Of a stretch of 64,000 nt of DNA, positions 22,432 to 35,500 are shown in pieces. The first letter of the stretch is position 1; each line of letters begins with the position of its first letter. Made by a program: the position numbers and the translations under genes. A model generated the notes under the pieces. That model searched no databases, was not told the DNA's origin, and saw only the letters and a program-made list of their open reading frames with translations. This DNA is from Aurelia coerulea (taxonomy: Eukaryota; Cnidaria; Scyphozoa; Semaeostomeae; Ulmaridae). The stretch is taken from contig CM076943.1 of assembly GCA_039566865.1 (NCBI GenBank), forward strand, positions 10,526,001 through 10,590,000. Reading direction: 5' to 3'.

Positions 22432-23005
22432 TAGTTTGGGAAACAATCGGTATCCACATCAGGAAACGTTTGATAATAAGCAATAATGGATAGCTGAGTA
22501 CCTAAAACAAGGTAGACTTGCCCCAACCAACGCTTTTCCCATTCGATGTCGAAAAGTAAACAGAAATATAAAGTTCGGTTGCAGGAAATCTAGCCTAGAT
22601 TTTTCAATCAGACTTGGAAAAGTTGTAGAGCAACTACCCAGCTAAAGATGGAGCGAAAAAAACTTTTTCGAGTAGTTTTGGAGATAAATCCACTTTTCTG
22701 AAATCAATGAAAAGGTTTGAGTAAGGATTTGCGAAGCCAGCCTTGACGAAACATTGCGATTTATACATTTTTCGATTGCCTAGACTATACTGAACAACGT
22801 CCTTTTTACTGTTTTTCGATCGGCCGAATGATAATGGATAAATTAACTGTTTTGTGAGGAGCGTAGTTTTGCGAAAAGGCATCTCGCAGTTCACTGGAGT
22901 GGAAAGCAGAGTTACCTTAATTGGTTGAACTACTACATCTTGGATCCATATTTTCCGCGTACGCCATATTTGATCTTCAGACTTGTTGAAAAGAGGAGAC
23001 ACGCT
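22432..23005. other. Gene-free stretch, nothing recognised
   Basis: AT-rich. AAAAGGCATCTCGCAGTTC near 22876 recurs near 24641, so part of this stretch belongs to an undefined dispersed repeat. Confidence 0.3.
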
Positions 23006-23008
23006 TTG

Positions 23009-23150
23009 TCCGAGGAAATTTATATGCCCCCCCCCTCGTGCAGTAGGTTAATGCTCATGCGCCCGTCAGAGCTCCAACCCCAAAACGCTTCTGCGCATGA
23101 GCTTTAACCCACTGCAAGGGGGGGGGGACACATACGTCTCCTCGGAAAAA
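23009..23150. repeat. Short C/G-tract hairpin element
   Basis: TCCGAGGAAATTTATATG plus a C run, TGCAGTAGGTTAATGCTCAT and GCGC on the left is mirrored by GCGCATGAGCTTTAACCCAC, TGCA, a G run and CGTCTCCTCGGA on the right. About 140 bp, small loop. TSD unclear. Confidence 0.65.
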
Positions 23151-23551
23151 GGTATCTCGTCACCCCAACAAAGACTATTTGAAACCGCAGCATGCCTGCT
23201 AGGGACGCTGGGTGACAATGACTCGTTTAGTTACAAAAAAAGAACTTGCACAAGAGAAATGAATCAGTATAATACTATTTCCTGTAAATAACATAAATGC
23301 ACTACAACTTGAGTTTAGTTGAAGTAGAAAAACTATTTGTCATGGGTGATTGTGATAACAGTGTAATTACAAAATTCCAACTTAAAAATTATTAGTTTGT
23401 TTACCAGATTATAATATTGTAATAATTTATCAAATAATATATACTTCAATTCTAAAAAAGATGCCTGGCTGTTGTCCAAAGAATTCTTCTCTGCGAAAGT
23501 CTTTCCGCGGTATCACGTAAATATTTTCAAGATTTTAAAGAACCATTGTGA

Positions 23552-24220
23552 CCTAGGGTATATTGCGGGCACCCTGTAATCTCAGACTATCTGAAAATAA
23601 ATTTGGCCTAGGTGGAAACTATGAATCTACACTGCAGTATCGAATAGAAAAGTTTGATTTTAGTTGAACTGTTATATCAGTCCAACTACAGTAAGAACCC
23701 GCAAAATAGAAACCTTTTTTTTCAAAACAGCCTGTTTAGTTTCTTTTTAAAAGGTCATTAATCTGGAAACAGGCTGAAAGGTTTCTTATCACATGGTTAA
23801 GGTTAAGAAACCTTCAGTAATTTCAACTTAAATATTTAAACAAACCCAGAGCAAATTCTATCAAACGGTATGTTCTTGTTACCTCGAAAATTACTCAACC
23901 ACATCATACATACCAAGTATACAGATAGACATGCTTTTGGATAAAATCTGTAAAAAATGTTTGGCACCTGATTTTAACAAAGATCATTAAATATGAATTT
24001 ACTGGGTTCCTCTTATAAGAAACCTTCTTAAAATCAGGCTGAGAAGTTTCTTATATGAAGGTACCATTTCTCGAAAAAATCAGCCAGAGGTTTCTTATAA
24101 AGTGGTTTCTATTTTGCGGGTTCTTACTGTACAGCACGGTAGACCCATAGTTTCTCTTTGGCCCAAATTTGATTTTCCGACGGTCTTAAATTGCAGTGTA
24201 CCCGCAAAGGACCCTAGGGG
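23552..24220. mobile_element. Foldback element containing a nested MITE
   Basis: CCTAGGG, TTGCGGGCACCCTGTAAT, AAATTTGG and GGAAACTATG on the left (23552-23632) return inverted on the right as CATAGTTTCTC, CCAAATTTG, ATTGCAGTGTACCCGCAA and CCCTAGGG (about 24146-24219). The two arms are separated only by the nested element at 23689-24129 plus a few tens of bases, so the original element was roughly 230 bp. Confidence 0.65.
23689..24129. mobile_element. TA-flanked MITE with CAGTAAGAACCCGC ends (nested)
   Basis: Perfect inverted ends CAGTAAGAACCCGCAAAATA (continuing GAAACC) are flanked by TA at 23687-23688 and 24130-24131. The 441-bp interior repeats AAGAAACCTT-like blocks. TA duplication suggests Tc1/mariner-type mobilisation. 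A related end lies at 46170-46217. Confidence 0.85.
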
Positions 24221-24229
24221 AATATGGCT

Positions 24230-26540
24230 CTTAGCCACATCTAAGCTGAAGAATCTGTTTCATACAGAACAGATAAACTGCTTCTACATAGCTACGAGCT
24301 TGATCACAGCTGTGGCGTTTTGTTGTACGCATAACATTTCTACCCGTGCTCAGACTACCTCGCCATTTTGTCCAACACGGACGAAGTTCGGTACGGGTAC
24401 CAGTACCACTGTTATTCGTGTCGTGCCAAAATTTTGCATTGTAAATGGGGCTTTAAAGGGGGTACAAAAACCAGCAAGCCTTTTCCATCACTTTTTTGGG
24501 TGAATTTCGTACAGTCAGTTATTCTGGAAGCTGTGCAGAGTAAGTCGCTGAATTCGCGAAAAGCATGCTGGTCTTTGTACTCCCTTTAAACGATGGCTCT
24601 TCTTAAAGCTACAGCAAATTAGAATAGTTTCACTACTAAAAAAGGCATCTCGCAGTTCGCCAAACCAATCAATTATTGGTTTACAAATAGCTTTCGTTTG
24701 CATAAAAAGAAAGTATATATTCAAACTTTTTGGTGCCCTGTGCTTATTTCTACAAAAGGAAGAATTCTATGCGCAGATTGTTCATTCACAATCTGTTGAA
24801 AAGGTTATTTCGAACGTTGGTTCAAATTGAAGCAATATGTTAAGATGTTCATGGTTGCCGTTTTCCCGCCAAAGATCAAGTCACGTGATAAAATAACTGA
24901 TAAAAAGGGCTGCAAACCAGAGCACAGCAACTGTGAAAACCATTTCTACCAACAATAGACCTATTAGCTATTTTATAAAACAGTCTGAATTGAATGAGGT
25001 TTTTGTACAATTTGGGATAATATGAGGATTTTTTCAAATCTACAAAACAGTGATAGAAGCTCTACAGTAACACCACACAGTCGAAATTTTCGTTCAAAAT
25101 TGTACAAAAATAGCCCTCGATCCGCACTCGTTCGCAGAACACCTAAAAGGTAAACAACTGTTCAAAACACATCCCTTAGTCGTCGATGTCAATACCTCTG
25201 TCTTGCCAATTAATTTGCTCTCCACATCATCAACTCTTTAATACCAAGAAATGGTCATCGTTACAGGTGTAAGTTAATATAAAACATTTACCAGCGAATT
25301 TACGTCCGATTTGAAATGGAACTCTCTGGTAAGCTTCCTGTCACGCAGCTGAAATATATCTGACAATGTATTGATCAGCTTTATTCAAAGGAAGGCAGCT
25401 TACTTTGAGTTTACCATCGCATAATTTCAAATTACGATTTTGCAATTTGCAAATATAGTTCTGTGGAACTAAACGTGCAGAATGCCTTCATACCTGTTTC
25501 CACTACTTCCATATTGGAAAGGACCTACAGAAAGTAGAAGATGTACAATTATAACGGGTACGTCAATAAACCTGATGCGTTGACAATTTATGTGGCTGCA
25601 ATAATATCACAAGTTTGGTCATACGAGAATTCATTTGGTTGAAAAAATATTCTAAAATACTTTTCAACGCTGAGGAATTTGCCATTTTGTTATGATTGGT
25701 CAGAAATAGAAAGTTCATTGAAAAGGTTGTGTTACTTTTTTGACAAAACTGACAATGGTCCATGTAAGGAAATTAAATCTGTTTAAAAACTGATCTTTCT
25801 TTTGCACATCAAAGCTCTAACTGATGCAAGTAGGATGCTTCTCGCTAAAATATATCCTGACAAGCATATCAAATTCTTGTTATATTCTAACAGGATTTGC
25901 TAGGGAAAATGGGTAAAGCAATGCTACAAAAGAGTTAGCAAAATTAGAGAAATGATAATCCTTTTACGTTATCGCCAAAAGAGCACTATTTACAGCTTTA
26001 TACCCATTTGCAGCACGTTATCCAAGCTATTTGCATAGCCTGTGACAGACCCAAGGCAGACCAACGGTCTGTTGACAGGCTATCATTCTAGTAAAGGCCT
26101 AAATTTGACTTCTTCCAACGTGGACGAATTTGTTCAAGGCTGTGGGTTTGACGGGGCTTACTTTCTTTGACATGCTAAAGATATTTAGAAATTCTAACAC
26201 GCTTTTGCTCTCAAGTGAATTTGGCTAAAGAGGACAAAATAAAATAGTACTCCGTTGCTTCTTTCGTTCGTTATGTACCTCAAACTTGCCATCTGAAACA
26301 GTCAAACAAAGTAATTGTTTTAGAAAAAATTAGGTACTCTATGATCGAATATTTTAAGATGATTAAAATTTTCGAAGAGATCTTTTTTTGAAAAGGTAAC
26401 ATTTTGGGACATTTTCATTTTAAAATATTTAATCTAATTTAACTTATAAATTAAATGAAAACAAAGTGCTTGGACAGAATGCTGCAAAAGGTGATATTTT
26501 AAATATATTTTAGCTTCCAACAAAGAGAAGACCAACAGCA
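24230..26540. other. Gene-free stretch 3' of DSTYK, nothing recognised
   Basis: No exon, RNA gene or complete element is visible. A small hairpin, TAGCCTGT ... ACAGGCTA, occurs at 26037-26084. Confidence 0.35.
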
Positions 26541-26543
26541 AAA

Positions 26544-29500
26544 CTACCTATTTTTTGTTACATCGACTGGAGTTGATGTCCGTTTGGTGGATGGTGAATT
26601 GCTCGAACGCTGCATATTCGCAGCAGAACGTGATCTCGATGGTCCATATTTCGGATTGCTCGCTCTTTTCTGGGCGTCTCTCAGCTCTACTCTTTCTTTT
26701 ATCTTTTTTAATCCCGGGTAAACATCTCCGAGCAGTGGTCTTGCAGAATAATCACCGGACCAGCACTGCTCCATAAGCTCCCAACAATCATCTTCAAAAT
26801 GCGCCAGCCTCTCTGGTCTTACTCCTTTCCTGACCGAATTCCAAAGTTGATCCTTGCTTGCGCATTGCTCATATGCTAACGGCAGTCTGACATGCCCCGC
26901 ACAGATGTACCAAAATAGAATGCCAAATGCATAAACATCAACACTGTTGTCATACTTCCCTGAGAATAATTCTGGAGCCATATGAATTGGTGTTCCAACG
27001 ATCGACCCTGATATCATAGCACCAGGTTTGCAGAATCCGAGATCTGTTAGCTTGGCCCTGTTCCTTGTGTCAAGCTAGAATAAAAAGACCATGTAAGGTT
27101 TTCGTTATAGACTTAGTTTTCATCAAATACTTGCCTTACCTCCAACCATTACAATTTTGCAACTATAACTTGTTGGGGATAAATGGTACTCCCCGTATTG
27201 TTTTTCAGCTTTGTTTTTGGGTCAACTTGACAGCCAATCGGCACGGGGACTATGAACGCATGCGCTGTGGACATAATTCAATCATTCAAATATCTGCAGC
27301 CGTTGCGAAGAAAGTTGCAGTGACAACAAGCAGTCGGGGAAGATTCGCAGCTCGATATGCGGGAAACTTAGCTGATATTTTATCAATTCTTAACTACAGT
27401 TATGTTTGATAAATGCCCACAAGAAACTGCAAACAAAGATTTCATAATGGGCCTTTCTGGAAGCTTGGCACAGAAGTAACTGTTGAACGGTTTTGGTCTT
27501 GCGTTGATAAATTGGCCTAGGCAAAACAAGGTAGCGCTCCGTACTATGGAAAGCCCCGTTGAATTTCAAGGAGGCAATTTGAAGCAAACCAAGCAAAGCT
27601 AAGTTGGCATATGAATATCATTTCTTAACCAGATAAATACATTTCTTTGCCAAACTTCCATGAAACGCTATCGAGAGTGATTCTGATTAAAAACTTTTCA
27701 CCCATTGTTCTCTCATCAAAAATTGATTGTTCTGTGGCGGATGTGGTTTCGTTTCAATGTCTGACTTCCAGTTTCCTTTCAAATGAATAAAAGTTCGTTA
27801 TGAAAATAGTGGCATTACGTAATCGAATCAGCAAAAATTTACACACTACGCATGCGTTCATAGTCCCCGAGGGGATATCCACGTCCTCGTCAACTTGAGC
27901 TTGCAAGTATCCCCAACAAAACTGATGATGCAACCAATATGAATGTGGCCGATAACAATAATTTCTTGTTGTTTGACTTGTGGTATTTGGGTCCCGTTTA
28001 TACGGTATCGGTTTCACTTCATATGGGATTTGGGGTGGCAATCCGATACGAAAATTTTCCTGTTTACACGATACCGTTTTCGTTTCATATCGGATTGGGG
28101 GTTATGTTTGCACGGAAATGCGTTGTATTGTGCTGCGGAGGATTCACGTTTGTTTTACCACCAACTGCGCAGTGCGCCAGATGAATAGGAGGCTCGTAGG
28201 ATAGATAACGAGGTTCTGTTTTGAGTTGACATCAGATTCGACCGTTTGCGCGATATCGGATTCGTTCCATGCCACTTCCAGAGCGCTTTCATTTGAAAAC
28301 GCGAAAACGGTGTGAAGCATGTCGGATTGGTGAGTTCTCGTGTAAACAGAAGGCCAATCCAATATAAAAAAGAAAACAGTCTCACATTTTTTACAACTCT
28401 TGACAAATGTGATTCATAGCTAAATTAAGCCATATATCTGATGTAGAAGATTAGATGTCCTGCTACAATTTACGACAAACTACCATTGAAAATCACAGAC
28501 CACAAAATCTATATCTCCAAAAGGAAATTTAATCATAGAACTTTCTTCAATTTAGATGCCTTTCTAAGCATCATATCAATTTGTTAAGCAATCTATAAGC
28601 TAGTTATGTAGCTCAGTTAAAACGCAACCCTTTTATAATTGCAACCTTTCAAAGCTAAGATACATCTATGTTTCCATATATCATCATAGCAATTTGCAAA
28701 CAAAATGACGTCATCTGCTGATACTTATCAACGAGATTTGAACAAGAGTTTTTACCTTGCAACAGTGCTACTCGGTTGCATCAATAAAAATGTTCGCTTC
28801 AGGCCACCTTTAAATGTCTTTCCTTGTACAATATACAACCTGCACGAAGGCAACGTGATATTAGTTGAGTGCAAGAAACCTCAACAGTCTATCTGGCGTT
28901 ATTTGAAACAAAATATAGTACAGTAGAAACTTACCAGAACATTTTTCAGCTTTATATCCCTGTGAATCAATCCTTGGCTATGCAAGTACCGAATTCCTTG
29001 AATGACATCCAGTGCCACTTGCAGTCTACTTCTGAAGCTCATTCCGCATTTTATACCTGCATACAAGTCACGCTGCATCCTCTCCATTATCAACAAAACA
29101 GCGGGCGATGTTCCACCAGCATAAGAGTAGTCTATCACCGATCCAATTATCTGTACGATGCGATCGTGTGGAGGAATTGCTCTATGATGATAATTAGAAA
29201 AAAATTTACGGCATATATTTCTTCAGGCACCTGAAGTTTCAGAATCTTTCAAACGGGAGAATTCGGCGCGTACAAACTACCAAGAACGCGAATGTTCAAA
29301 GCATAGCGACTGGATAGTTATCGGAGCGAGCAAAAAAACATTAATAAAAACTCAGAAGAAGATCAGGACAGAAATTGCAATATGTCAGATTGAATCGAAG
29401 CTATCGTTTCGTATCAAATCTTTTCTCCTTGCAGCAACAGCGTAAATGAAGTCTTTAGATCACCCACTTCATGGAAAAGACCTGTTTGCCCAAAGTTAGC

Positions 29501-32500
29501 CCGAAATACAAAGTGAACCAACTTTAGTATTTATCAGCAAAAATAGTTTATATATATTTTTCGAAGCCGTACATTTAATCTTAGTTTAGTTACACGTCCT
29601 TTATTTTAATGACTGCGGAGGTGTCATGGTCTCTTGCCCTCCGTGGCATCGCCCTTGTAGTGTAGTAAAGTAGTTCGTACGTAGCGTCTTAAGTAGTTTG
29701 TTAATGTAAGATTTTGATTTGAATTGAACAGCGTAAATGTTTCTACGTGCAAGCCTCTCTACGTTAGAAACAAATCACTTCACATTATTGGCAAGCTTTG
29801 CGTACATTTAGGACGTAAGTTAATCATGTACTAAATACACCATCAAATCACCCAAAAAAATGAACTTTTTGAAAAAATCTTCAAAATCTGAATACCGATT
29901 TAGGAACTTTCTTTACTACATGCATTTGCGTCAAGGACCAAAGTAATTTTAGACATTTCAAAGTCTTTAAATGATTTTGAGTTCGCTGAAATTTGTGCTT
30001 TTACAAGTCACCTGATCATGAAGCATGCTCTGAACCCATGAACAGTTGTTATCAAAGTGAATAAGTGTCCCGCACCATCACTTGCATTGATTTCTAATTG
30101 TGCATTTTTATCCTTTACGACTTGTCAGTTCAGTTCAGTTTGATTTTAAAATTCCAAAAAATACAAAAATTATTTAACAAACAACATTTTGAACTCGAAA
30201 TTTTGAGCAAAATTGCAAGACATAGCTTTATGGCCAAAATACGATGTCTTTACAAAAACTATTGGTCGAAATGAAGTTTTTAAGCCTCTATTTCATGATC
30301 GTTCTCCTGAAGAAAATAAATAATGATCATTTGTTAGATTTATTTGGTCTTTTACCCAACCAAAAATTACAAATTTAAAGATCAAATTGTGGTGAATTTT
30401 CAAAAAATTTCACTTTTCATCCGGTCACTCAGGATATGTGAAAGACTCACCTGGTGTAATAAAACTCTAATGCCAAATCATTCCAGTGTTTATCATCAGG
30501 TGGGACAACCGACTTGACAGCACATGGGCCTTTTCCACCCCATTTATCGCATGCATACACAACACCATACTGACCACGTCCAATTTCCCTTCCTAGCATT
30601 GGCATACCATACAAAACCAGATCCCTGAGTGACGTGCTGTCTAATACGCATCTTGCCACTCTCGGTGCATAAACCTTTCGCAGTCTAATTCTCTGTTCTT
30701 CGCGTTTCTCTAGCCTTCCAGAATGTCTAAGCTCTAGAACTCTCATAGCATGCAGGAAAGACTCGTGGGATCTCATCAATCTTGTCTTGAACTGAGAACA
30801 AATGTTCTTTGCTAATCGAGATTCGCTTATAGATTGGATCATCTCTCCAGCGACTTTCTTCTTCCATTCTCCATCCACTCGTGGGGCCGACTTCCCTGGA
30901 AAAGTTTGAATCGCTTGCTTGAGTTTTTCCCACAACAATCTTGTGAATGAGAAGCTCGCTTCCACAGTCACCTCGACCTGATATGCAGCATCCAAGACCT
31001 TGGGCGAGTAATTGAACAATTAATAGAGGTTAGAGGTTGTGTGAAAATGGCGAATCCAAACAGATCGATCCTGGCAAATACGATATGATTCACATTTAAA
31101 TGAATATAATTGGCATGACATCAAGGAAACAAGATTACATTGACATTTTCAATGCTATACATGCCATTTTTAACCTCGGGTGTTTTGGATCAAACAATTA
31201 GCGTTTAAAAGTGAATTATTATATTCACGCAAATCTCTTGTTTTCTTAAATTTACATTTAAGATGTACATCTGTTTACATTTAACAGTAATTTCTATGCT
31301 AAACTTTTCAATGTACGTTACGTTAATTCACTATTCTAGGCATAATCATACCTACCGGGTGTCCCAAAAAAATGTTTCCTTGTTTGAACAATTCCAGAAA
31401 AACTCTGAACGATGCAAACGGCAATCCCTTGCCTAAAGGCTAACTTATGTCTCGTTCAAATCCTACCCTGACCATCCCCCCCCCCGGGCAACCCGGGGGT
31501 CAACAAAAGTTCCTTGCTCAAATGCCCGGGGGCCGGGGAAAAATCGGTGGTCAAATGCCCGGGGGCCGGGCAATGAGAAAGTGCCATATTCCCAGTTACT
31601 GTATATTGCAAAAGCTCCTGTTCTAGTCAAATGCTATTCAAATGCCCGGGGGCCGGGGAAAAATCTACGGTCAAATGCCCGGGGGCTGGGAATATTTTTC
31701 GTGCAAATACCTGGGGGTGTCCCGGGGGGGGATGGTCAGGGTAGGAATTGAACGAGACATTACATTCATATAATTTTGCCCAATTTTTTCGCTTATCAAA
31801 AGACCTCCAAAACATGAATTTTAAGAAAATCTTACACTAGAGAAACCCTTAAAAAGGTAAAAAATCTAGTGATGGAGATATGTTCCATTTCTTCCATGTT
31901 TTACATCATAAGTGTGAAGGCATACAACCGCTTGTTAATTTCATTGATAAGTATTCAAATTCGATAGTATGATAACGTGCGGGCCACAGCACCTTGTCTT
32001 ATGTAGTATACTTTTCTTCGAACATCAAGCAAAATCATACTTTTTAATGACAGAACAGATAAATATGATTTTTCCTGGCTCCTTTTATGGAGCTCAAGCT
32101 ACGTACTGTTGGAATTCATTAAAGGAGCAGAATTTCTGCAGATTTTGAGATGCAGGTTTCACGATCTCGTTGATGAACTGTTTTTAGCTCTTTCTTGAAC
32201 ATTTCAGGTATTCTTTTTTCAGGAAAATGATCAATAAGCGCATATACAGAAATGAAACTAATACTCAGATCTAAGTTGGGAATTGTATGATAGATTACTT
32301 CTGTAATTTCTATTAAATAGCACGCATTTTTACTAAATTAACAGCTCAAATCAGGAAACTTTTGTTTTGGGACACCTGGCACATACTGTGTACATACTCT
32401 ACTATGTAGATACTGTGTACATACTCTATCGTACGGGAAAATTTCGAAAGCTGAAAGACAAAATGATATTCTATTCGCTTAATTAGGTTCACGGCCATCC

Positions 32501-35500
32501 ATAATTCTTTTCAAAATAAAATCTGAAAATTAAAGTTTGCAGGTGCTTCGGGAAATGGCCATAATATCAAATCATGACTAGGCCCTTCTTCAAACCTCTG
32601 GTTTCAGGTGCACTCTAAATTTTGCCTTCGCGCAGAAGATTAACGAATTTGGATGTGGACTCACTAAGTCCTGATAATATTTCATAATTTTGTTCTATTC
32701 TCCAGGACCTTTGGGGTTTCACGGGTTGCGGGTTTGTCCAATTTTAGCCCTCGGGTTTCGGGTTTTACGTCTAAATCGTGCGGGTTTTCGGGTTTTGAGA
32801 TGCTCCACGGGTTGCGGGTTTGGCCAATTTTGATGCTCGGGTTTCGGGATTTCTTTCAAAAATTCAATGTTTTCGGGTTTTCGAAGTCATAAATTCTCTT
32901 TTAGTTAGCCGAGATCGAATAACCAGCTTCCGAATGCTTGAAACGATGCACAGAGTGTCAGTGAGAGCGAAAATGTCGGAAATAGTCGAAGATTATTACC
33001 GAAAATTGAAATTTTGCGTTCCAAAGTGCAATTTCGGGTTTCGAATTCTTTGCTTGCGGGTTTTCGGGTTTTTGCTAATTTTGGTCCGGGTTTGCGGGTT
33101 CTAGTACCCCCCAAAGCCCCCCTCCTCCAGTCAAAGGTTGGTGCTCTTTTTAGACACCTGGTCTAATGCTTGGTAGATTATGATTTACCATTCAATTTAA
33201 TCTCAATGGGCTGTACAAGATTTTTGTAAACAATTGGAACTTACGGGACAACCCGTGCACGTGACTAAAGTCTTGGGTTTTTAATGGCGGCCAGTTTCAT
33301 TGAAGCTTCTACGTAAGTTTCATTGCAGTGTTTTCTTGTCTATGTATATGAAATGTGATGGAACTTTTAATATCCATTAAAACTTTCAAATATTTGGTGT
33401 TAGAAAAATAGAACAAATCCTCTGCCAAAGGATTACTATTCTTTGCGCAAAATCGCTATTAGCTATGTTGCGTTTGGCCCAAACGCACTCAATGATTTGA
33501 CACAGAGCCACAGAGGGAAGACAGGTTTTACAGCCCCTTTAATTCCATCCTATCGTTTGTAAGGAATAATAGAAGGGAATAATAATTTGGGCTTAAGATA
33601 TGCTATTGAAGAGCTAAAACCATGTTCAAACCACATTGGAGCTATCAAAGTTGCTGTGGTGCAGTTATGTAGTTGTATGACTTAGCAGACCGAATAGTCA
33701 GAGCAGACCGAATAGTTCAGACAGACAGGGTTAGAGCCCCACCCATATCACATAATGTCATGAGGTGGGGTTGTGGACAGCATAGGGCTCAAGTCTTTCA
33801 AATCTTAAAAAAGGTGGATGTAAAATTCCATGACATTTTTCTTTGAATTGAATGGCTTGAAAGGAACTTATGGTACTTTTTTGTAAGTCTGCCATGGAAA
33901 TTTTTTGATATCTTGATTTTTTTTAAAATGGTGGCAATTTAGTTATTTTTTCAAAATTCAAAGTAAATTTTCAAAAAATTTAAATAATCGTAAATCCAAA
34001 ACCAATAGAGGGAAATGGTATAAACTTCAAGAAAAGCATAGTTTATGAAGGTCTACAATATGGTGGCAAGGGGAAATCTGTAGCTTTTCTGGTTTAGAAT
34101 TGAGAAATTTGATGACGTCATAGCCTCTAATTTAATAAATGCCGCCATTTTAAAATTAATCAAGATATCAATAAAATTCCATCGCAGATTTACAGCAAAA
34201 AGCCCTCAGTTCCTTCTAAGCCATTTAATTAAAAGAAAACTGTAATAGAATTTTACACCAACCTCTTTAAAAATCTGAAACCCCTATGTTGTTGTGGACT
34301 TGATTAGGGCTAGCTACTTAAGTAATCCCTGGCCTTGGTGCTAAAACCCATAAGTTCATCTTCTCTTCTGAAGATCAACCGCATTCAAAAATATTCTTTG
34401 AGGAAATTTTTAAAAGCAGAAAACAATTTATCCTTGATTTTTCAATTGTAGTAATAAACATTGAAGAAATCTTACCAGCTTTAGGGCACCTGAAGCAATA
34501 CTTCCATTATCTTTGGCAAAGTCTGCATCAGCCTTTTCCAAGTTCTGAAGGCATCTTGTTAATGTTCCAACATAGCTTTCTTTTAGATATTCAACTGAAC
34601 TGATAAGTTTGCTTGCAACAGTCTGATTCAGCTTTCCAAGTACAAGTTCCTGAACCTGCAGTGTGCATTTCTCAAGATCTTCATTCTCAAGCAATTCTGA
34701 TTCTTCATTCAACTTAACTCCATCAAACTTCAAAAGTGATGCCTCTTCCTGCAGTCTTGGTGTCAATGTTTCAATAGTATCATGAATGACTTCCTTTATT
34801 TCCTCCTGCTTTCTATTTGCAATGTCCATTAGCGATCGGAATAATTCCTCTTCCTTGGCTCTTGCATATGCAAGTCTCTTTGGCGTGATAGTAATGTCCC
34901 TAGCCATATCAAAAGCAGCTTCAATAAACATTGCTAGGCATTTCAAGTGAGCATCATTCAAATGGCAAGCAGCAGTGATAACATGATATTGAAGGACTTG
35001 TCGTACAAACAGCAAAAAGCAAGGAAAAAGGGAAAAATCTTCAATAAGGCGACTCTTTGGAACAACACTTTCAATTATTGCAGAAGTCGACTGCAGAGAG
35101 AATTTGTTGCTGTCAACAAGTTCTGTGGAAAGGGGCTCCCTACTAAGGTAGCCAAGGTTACAAAGCTGTTCAAACAGATGTGTTCTAGCTTCTGTCAATT
35201 CTTTTGTCTTAACTTCATCTTGGGCTGATTCGGTTAGCTCTAAAGTACACCTTGCAGGAACTCTAACAAAGAAAACTGGAACACCTGGCATGAATGATTT
35301 CACTGTCTCAAGGTCACTGATATCCTGCAAAACAACAGAACACCTTGTAAGGAAGATACTATACCACAATACTATAGGTTCAGTTATCAACAACCAGGTC
35401 AAAACTTGGAGATCTTGGAGATTTGGGAGCAAAATCTCAAAAGTTTTGAATTCCAAGTTTTCATGTTGGCATGGTGCTAAACTCAACAAGTCAGACATTT

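Noticed and set aside
26037..26084. Small RNA or attenuator hairpin
   Set aside because: A short inverted repeat of 8 bases with an imperfect inner stem is expected by chance or from a tiny MITE. No other support.
32716..33100. Interstitial telomere repeat
   Set aside because: The CGGGTTT motif is irregular and bounded by inverted ends with a CTCCAG duplication, so a MITE explains it better.
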